The position numbers were made by a program, and so were the translations under genes. Below the pieces are notes generated by a model. It was not told the origin of the DNA. It did not search any database and was given only the letters and a program-made list of their open reading frames with translations. A stretch of DNA of 35,781 nt from Caballeronia sp. (lineage in GTDB: Bacteria; Pseudomonadota; Gammaproteobacteria; Burkholderiales; Burkholderiaceae). Shown piece after piece: positions 32,369 to 35,781 of this stretch; the stretch's first letter is position 1; every line of letters begins with the position of its first letter. Location of the stretch: NCBI RefSeq assembly GCF_028292365.1, contig NZ_JAQGMM010000185.1, positions 1-35,781 on the forward strand, written 5' to 3'.

Positions 32369-33670
32369 CTACGAGAACATAAACCAAAACATGGCGATGG
32401 CCGCAATACCCATGGCAGTTGTGGCCAACCAACCCACCACACGTAGCCGCATCGAGATGACGAACTTTCCCATGATCTTTGGATTGACGGCCATAAACAT
32501 GATCAGTCCCATGATTGGCACGGAGACAACCCCGTTGATCACCGCGCTCCAGTAGAGCGCCTTGATCGGATCGATCGGAGTAAAGCCAATCACGACGCCC
32601 ACGATCGTTGATAACACGATGATGCCGTAGAACCGCCTCGCAAGCTGCGGCTTCAGCGCGAGGCTGTTACGCCATCTGAACGTTCCGGCCATCGCGTACG
32701 CGGCCGACCCTGCCAGTACGGGCAGAGCAAGCAACCCCGTGCCGATGATTCCCACGCTAAAGAGCAGAAATGCGAATTCGCCTGCGATAGGCTTGAGCGC
32801 GAGTGCGGCCTGGGAGGATGTCTGGATGTGCGTAACACCATGAGCGTTTAGCGTGGCCGCCGTGGTCAAAATAATGAAGAAAGCGACCAGGTTTGAGAAC
32901 CCCATTCCAATCCACGTGTCCATCCGAATGCGTTTGAGGCTTGACGGTCCCTGAGCCGGCGCGTTCTTCAAAGCCTTCTGACCGGTCTCGGCGCGCATCT
33001 CTTCGACCTCTTGAGACGCCTGCCAGAAAAACAGATAGGGACTAATGGTCGTCCCGAGGACCGCGACCACCGTTGTAACGTATTCGCTCTTCCAGGACCA
33101 GTGAGGAAAAATCATCCGGGTGACTACCGTCTGCCATGGAACCTGCACGACAAACACGGTCGCCACGTACGCAAAGAGCACGAGAGTAAGCCACTTCAAC
33201 ACATGGACATAGCTGCGGTAGGGGACAAACACTTGCAACAAAACGGATATCAGCCCGAGCCCGACGGTATAGAGGCGCGTCGGACCACCCACTACCAGGT
33301 TCACCGCCGCCCCCATCGCGGTCAGATCGGCTGCGATGTTGATGGTGTTGGCGACAAGAAGCAAGACGACCGAGCCGTAGAGCAGCCAGGCCGGATAGTA
33401 ACGTCGGATGTTGGTAGCGAGTCCATGCCCGCTGACTCGCCCCAGTCTTGCGCTGATCACCTGGATGGCCACCATCAACGGGTACGTAATGACGATGGTC
33501 CACAGCATGTTGAAACCGAACTGTGCGCCCGCCTGCGAGTAGGTAGCGATACCGCTGGGGTCGTCGTCCGCGGCGCCCGTAATCAGGCCGGGCCCGAGCT
33601 TTTGCAGCCAGGATTGGACTTCCGTATCGGGCGCGTCGGACGGATTGAGGTCGATGGACATATAAGGCAT
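32369..33670 (-). CDS. NRAMP-family transporter with altered metal-site motifs
   Basis: 433 residues, about 11 helices. The overall match to the Nramp family is clear (KLGPGLITGAADDDPSGIAT, AGAQFGFNMLWTIVITYPLM). The helix-1 metal motif DPGN reads DPSG (37-40), and the helix-6 motif MPH reads SPY (210-212, in LGTTISPYLFFWQASQE). So the conserved Asn and the Met that favours transition metals over Mg/Ca are both absent. Substitution of that Met is known from NRAMP-related magnesium transporters, so Mn2+ transport should not be assumed. The start is ATG 33670 or 33661; neither has a strong SD. It converges on the decarboxylase gene. Confidence 0.9.
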   Translation of the reverse strand: MPYMSIDLNPSDAPDTEVQSWLQKLGPGLITGAADDDPSGIATYSQAGAQFGFNMLWTIVITYPLMVAIQVISARLGRVSGHGLATNIRRYYPAWLLYGSVVLLLVANTINIAADLTAMGAAVNLVVGGPTRLYTVGLGLISVLLQVFVPYRSYVHVLKWLTLVLFAYVATVFVVQVPWQTVVTRMIFPHWSWKSEYVTTVVAVLGTTISPYLFFWQASQEVEEMRAETGQKALKNAPAQGPSSLKRIRMDTWIGMGFSNLVAFFIILTTAATLNAHGVTHIQTSSQAALALKPIAGEFAFLLFSVGIIGTGLLALPVLAGSAAYAMAGTFRWRNSLALKPQLARRFYGIIVLSTIVGVVIGFTPIDPIKALYWSAVINGVVSVPIMGLIMFMAVNPKIMGKFVISMRLRVVGWLATTAMGIAAIAMFWFMFS

Positions 33671-33778
33671 CAGTTCGGTTGAACGGCCCCGCGATCGCTA
33701 CGGGGGTGAGACGGAGTGTGCCTTACAGGGTTTCGGCGGATCTGGGACCGAGCGATGTTGCTCGATGACGCTGATTTG

Positions 33779-34069
33779 CTAGCTGGAATGGACAGACGGT
33801 GCAACTTTCGATGAGGGGAACTCATCATCGAATCTGCGGCCGATAAGTGAGTCGTAGTCGAGGGCACTGGTTTGAACCATGACTCTCAACATTTCCACGA
33901 ACGCGTTTCCGTCCTCTAAATGAGCGACCAATACACGGGCAGTTCGCAGGGAAACTGATTCCGTATAAGGAGGCGCATCATTCTCAGCTTCGAGGACAAA
34001 GCCGAATCGATAAATCTGCTCGGATTCCCCATCTGGGACGGGGGAGTGGGACACGATGGTTGCCTTCAT
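33779..34069 (-). CDS. Small hypothetical protein
   Basis: 96 residues from ATG 34069, with AGAGG about seven bases upstream. I do not recognise it. It is acidic and soluble-looking, with no membrane segment or signal. The middle (FGFVLEAENDAPPYTESVSL, then RVLVAHLEDGNAFVEMLRVM) predicts strand followed by helices, and the end is Ser-rich. It lies 108 bases upstream of the NRAMP-family gene on the same strand and could be co-transcribed with it. Confidence 0.65.
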   Translation of the reverse strand: MKATIVSHSPVPDGESEQIYRFGFVLEAENDAPPYTESVSLRTARVLVAHLEDGNAFVEMLRVMVQTSALDYDSLIGRRFDDEFPSSKVAPSVHSS

Positions 34070-34261
34070 ATCGCACCTCTTTAAAGGGTCATTGGTGACC
34101 ACTCAGCAAACGGCGTACCGAGGCTTTGCGTTCGTCCTCCCTCTGAAACTCCCTCTGCGAGCGGGAGGAACATTCGGTCGGCCGCAGCCGGCCAACCGCG
34201 GACCTTCTGACGCGCTCGCCAATAAAATCCAAGATGTGGGAATGTCGGAATGGGAGGAGCG

Positions 34262-34414
34262 ATGTTCGACGGCTTTCAGGAACAGACGATCGGATTGACC
34301 AACGCGACCTTGCACGTGCGCTTTGGCGGAAAGGGACTGCCGCTGCTTCCTACGCCTCCCGCTTGCCGCGCCCATACAGCAGCAGCATCGCCGCGATCAC
34401 CACGCCGTAGATAA
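34262..34414 (+). pseudogene. 5' stub of an alpha/beta hydrolase gene
   Basis: A strong SD (GGGAGGAG, 34252-34259) precedes ATG 34262. The first 29 codons read MFDGFQEQTIGLTNATLHV, then RFGGKGLPLL, the start of haloacetate-dehalogenase-type alpha/beta hydrolases, which continue LLLHGYPQ. At base ~34348 the resemblance ends abruptly: the following residues (PTPPACRAHT) are the antisense of the ABC permease gene, and a TAA follows at 34412. Only about a tenth of the gene is left, without oxyanion hole or catalytic triad. Its translation-initiation signals look intact. Confidence 0.8.
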
Positions 34415-35336
34415 TCTGGCGCCCCGCCTCCGGCATCTGCGCGACCGAGAGGATCGACTGCAGCAGCGTGATGAGGATCGCTCCCGCCACCGTGCCGAGG
34501 TACGAACCCCGGCCGCCCAGAATCGACGTGCCGCCGAGCACGACCGCAGCGATCGCCGGCAACAGGTAAGCATCGCCCATCGACTGCGCCGCTTTCGACG
34601 CATAACCCGCAAGCAGCACGCCGCCGAGCGCCGCGAACGCGCTGCACACGGCGAACGCGGCCACGGTCACGAGCCGCGTATTGATGCCGGAAAGATATGC
34701 CGCGCGTTCGGTGTTGCCGATCGCGTACAGCATGCGGCCGAAGGTCGTGCGCGCCAGCAAGAACATCGTGGCGCCGCCGATCAGCACCCACAGCGCGACG
34801 GCATTCGGCACGCCCGGTACGAGCCAGCCCGAAGCGAGCCATCGCATCACGTGTGGCGCCGAGTCCTGCGGCGACGATCCTCCCGTGTAGACGATCATGA
34901 TGCCCTGCGCGACCGCGTTGGTTGCGAGCGTCGCGATCATCGAAGGAATGCGCAGGAGCGCGACAAGGATACCGTTGACGATGCCAATCAGCACGCCGCA
35001 ACCGATCCCGACCGGAATCGCGAGGATGTGCCCGAGTTCGCCGTGCCCCGCGGCGGCGCACGCCATCATCGCGCCGACCGTGATTGTCCACGGCAGCGAC
35101 AGGTCGATGTGTCCGAGCAGGATCACCATCATCAGGCCGGTCGCGATGATGCCAAGGAACGCGCCGACCTTCAGCTGCAGGAGGATGTATTCCGGCGACA
35201 TGAAGTTCCGCGAAAACATCCCGCCGACGAGCAGGAGCGCGACGATGCACGCGAACGCGATAACGATCGGCGGGTCGATTTTGCGCTTGAGCCGCGACAC
35301 GAACGAAGTCCAGCCGGCTCCGGAAACGTCGCTCAT
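34350..35336 (-). CDS. Sugar ABC transporter permease, RbsC/YtfT family
   Basis: 328 residues from ATG 35336, which overlaps the stop of the upstream permease gene by four bases (ATGA). The BPD_transp_2 pattern is clear: LGHIDLSLPWTITVGAMMAC, VNGILVALLRIPSMIATLAT, GRMLYAIGNTERAAYLSGIN, LPAIAAVVLGGTSILGGRGS. About 9-10 helices. It should form a heterodimeric membrane channel with the preceding permease, as YtfT/YjfF do for galactofuranose; the sugar is unknown. The stop lies one or two bases from the breakpoint with the hydrolase stub, so the last codons may have been altered. Confidence 0.92.
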   Translation of the reverse strand: MSDVSGAGWTSFVSRLKRKIDPPIVIAFACIVALLLVGGMFSRNFMSPEYILLQLKVGAFLGIIATGLMMVILLGHIDLSLPWTITVGAMMACAAAGHGELGHILAIPVGIGCGVLIGIVNGILVALLRIPSMIATLATNAVAQGIMIVYTGGSSPQDSAPHVMRWLASGWLVPGVPNAVALWVLIGGATMFLLARTTFGRMLYAIGNTERAAYLSGINTRLVTVAAFAVCSAFAALGGVLLAGYASKAAQSMGDAYLLPAIAAVVLGGTSILGGRGSYLGTVAGAILITLLQSILSVAQMPEAGRQIIYGVVIAAMLLLYGRGKREA

Positions 35337-35781
35337 TGGAACCACTCCAGACGGTTGCGGACCCTGAACAGCCCGCACGCGCCGATCGCGACAGCGAGCA
35401 GAAGAATCACGCCCTGGAACAGCGGCTGCCACAGTGCGTCGACGTTGAACACGAACAGCAGATCGCCGATAGAACGGAACGCGAATGCGCCGAAAATCGC
35501 GCCGATCGCGCTGCCCTTGCCGCCGAGCAGCGACACGCCGCCGATGACCACGGCGGCAATCGAAAACAGCGTATACGAGTTGGCGCTGCCGAGGCTCGCC
35601 TCGCCGGTGTCCGTGAAGAACGTTAAAAAGAGGCCGCCAATCGCGGCAAGCAGGCCGGCCAGCGTATAGCTCGCGAACTTCGCGCGGCGGATCGGCATGC
35701 CGGACAGGAACGCTGCGGGTTCAGACGAGCCGGTCGCGTACGCCGCGCGCCCTACCACCGAACGTTTGAAAGGAATCCAGA
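35333..35781 (-). CDS. Sugar ABC transporter permease, RbsC family, C-terminal part
   Basis: The frame runs off the right edge of the window; about 148 C-terminal residues are visible, starting WIPFKRSVVGRAAYATGSSE. Family landmarks are GRAAYATGSSEPAAFLSGMP, YTLFSIAAVVIGGVSLLGGK and GAIFGAFAFRSIGDLLFVFN. It partners with the permease that follows by ATGA overlap. The cognate ATPase and binding protein are probably just outside the window. Confidence 0.9.
   Translation of the reverse strand, partial: WIPFKRSVVGRAAYATGSSEPAAFLSGMPIRRAKFASYTLAGLLAAIGGLFLTFFTDTGEASLGSANSYTLFSIAAVVIGGVSLLGGKGSAIGAIFGAFAFRSIGDLLFVFNVDALWQPLFQGVILLLAVAIGACGLFRVRNRLEWFQ

Noticed and set aside
32233-32382. Small frame MTVSVFDPAGRPLPGLPL...
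   Set aside because: No SD, overlaps the end of the convergent transporter gene and loses any pattern after ~25 residues.
34323-35669. Plus-strand open frame of 448 codons, rich in Arg, His and Asp
   Set aside because: Antisense of two overlapping RbsC-type permeases; the composition is an artefact of GC-rich codons.
1-35781. tRNA or rRNA genes, CRISPR arrays, intact insertion sequences, phage genes
   Set aside because: None was seen on either strand; the two gene scars show no transposase remnant or terminal inverted repeat that I can identify.

Overview
The window looks like a chromosome or megaplasmid segment of a Burkholderiaceae bacterium (Paraburkholderia, Caballeronia or Burkholderia type). 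This rests on high GC with strongly GC-biased third codon positions, a Burkholderia-style Gram-negative porin, Bug-type solute-binding proteins, and a dense mix of LysR, IclR and MarR regulators beside aromatic-acid genes. The genus is inferred from gene content, not measured. No tRNA, rRNA, CRISPR array or intact insertion sequence was seen.

Region by region. (1) 1-3458: the end of a CaiB-type CoA-transferase, a MmgE/PrpD protein, a CitE-like lyase and a LysR regulator, resembling itaconate/citramalyl-CoA loci. (2) 3512-4304: a deletion scar. The last ~70 codons of a DadA-type FAD oxidoreductase (minus strand) abut an XRE-cupin regulator (plus strand) that has lost its own first codons. (3) 4308-5522: an AlkZ/YcaQ-type DNA glycosylase. 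(4) 5690-9025: a cobalamin riboswitch, a ~430-base structured leader, the TonB-dependent receptor btuB and a stand-alone cobF. (5) 9070-22210: an aromatic-type catabolic locus that I assign to one IclR regulator. It has a phthalate-family Rieske oxygenase, a Rieske ferredoxin, a ferredoxin-type flavin reductase, an alcohol dehydrogenase, an unrecognised 181-residue protein and an MFS carrier. It also has a six-gene operon of porin, ABC importer (binding protein, ATPase, permease), class II aldolase and CobW-type metallochaperone. (6) 22227-32126: a MarR-flanked phthalate-type upper pathway with FMN/2Fe-2S reductase, Gfo/Idh/MocA dihydrodiol dehydrogenase, MarR regulator, second Rieske oxygenase, TctA-TctB fusion, TctC/Bug binding protein, class II aldolase and 4,5-dihydroxyphthalate decarboxylase. 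(7) 32369-34069: a divergent NRAMP-family transporter and a small unknown protein. (8) 34262-35781: the stub of an alpha/beta hydrolase gene cut off against two RbsC/YtfT-type sugar ABC permeases.

How the parts work together. The MarR locus encodes a complete route from a phthalate-like diacid to protocatechuate: uptake, 4,5-dioxygenation, dihydrodiol dehydrogenation and decarboxylation. The IclR locus is a second, three-component Rieske system with its own outer-membrane porin and ABC uptake; its substrate is not evident. No ring-cleavage dioxygenase lies in the window. Two operator families can be read by eye. A triple half-site, GTTCC-N6-CGGAAC-N3-GTTCC, occurs in three intergenic regions of the IclR locus. 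An inverted repeat, TTAG-N4-CTAA, occurs at both ends of the marR/oxygenase intergenic region and once more in front of the IclR/porin genes, which suggests the two circuits are linked.
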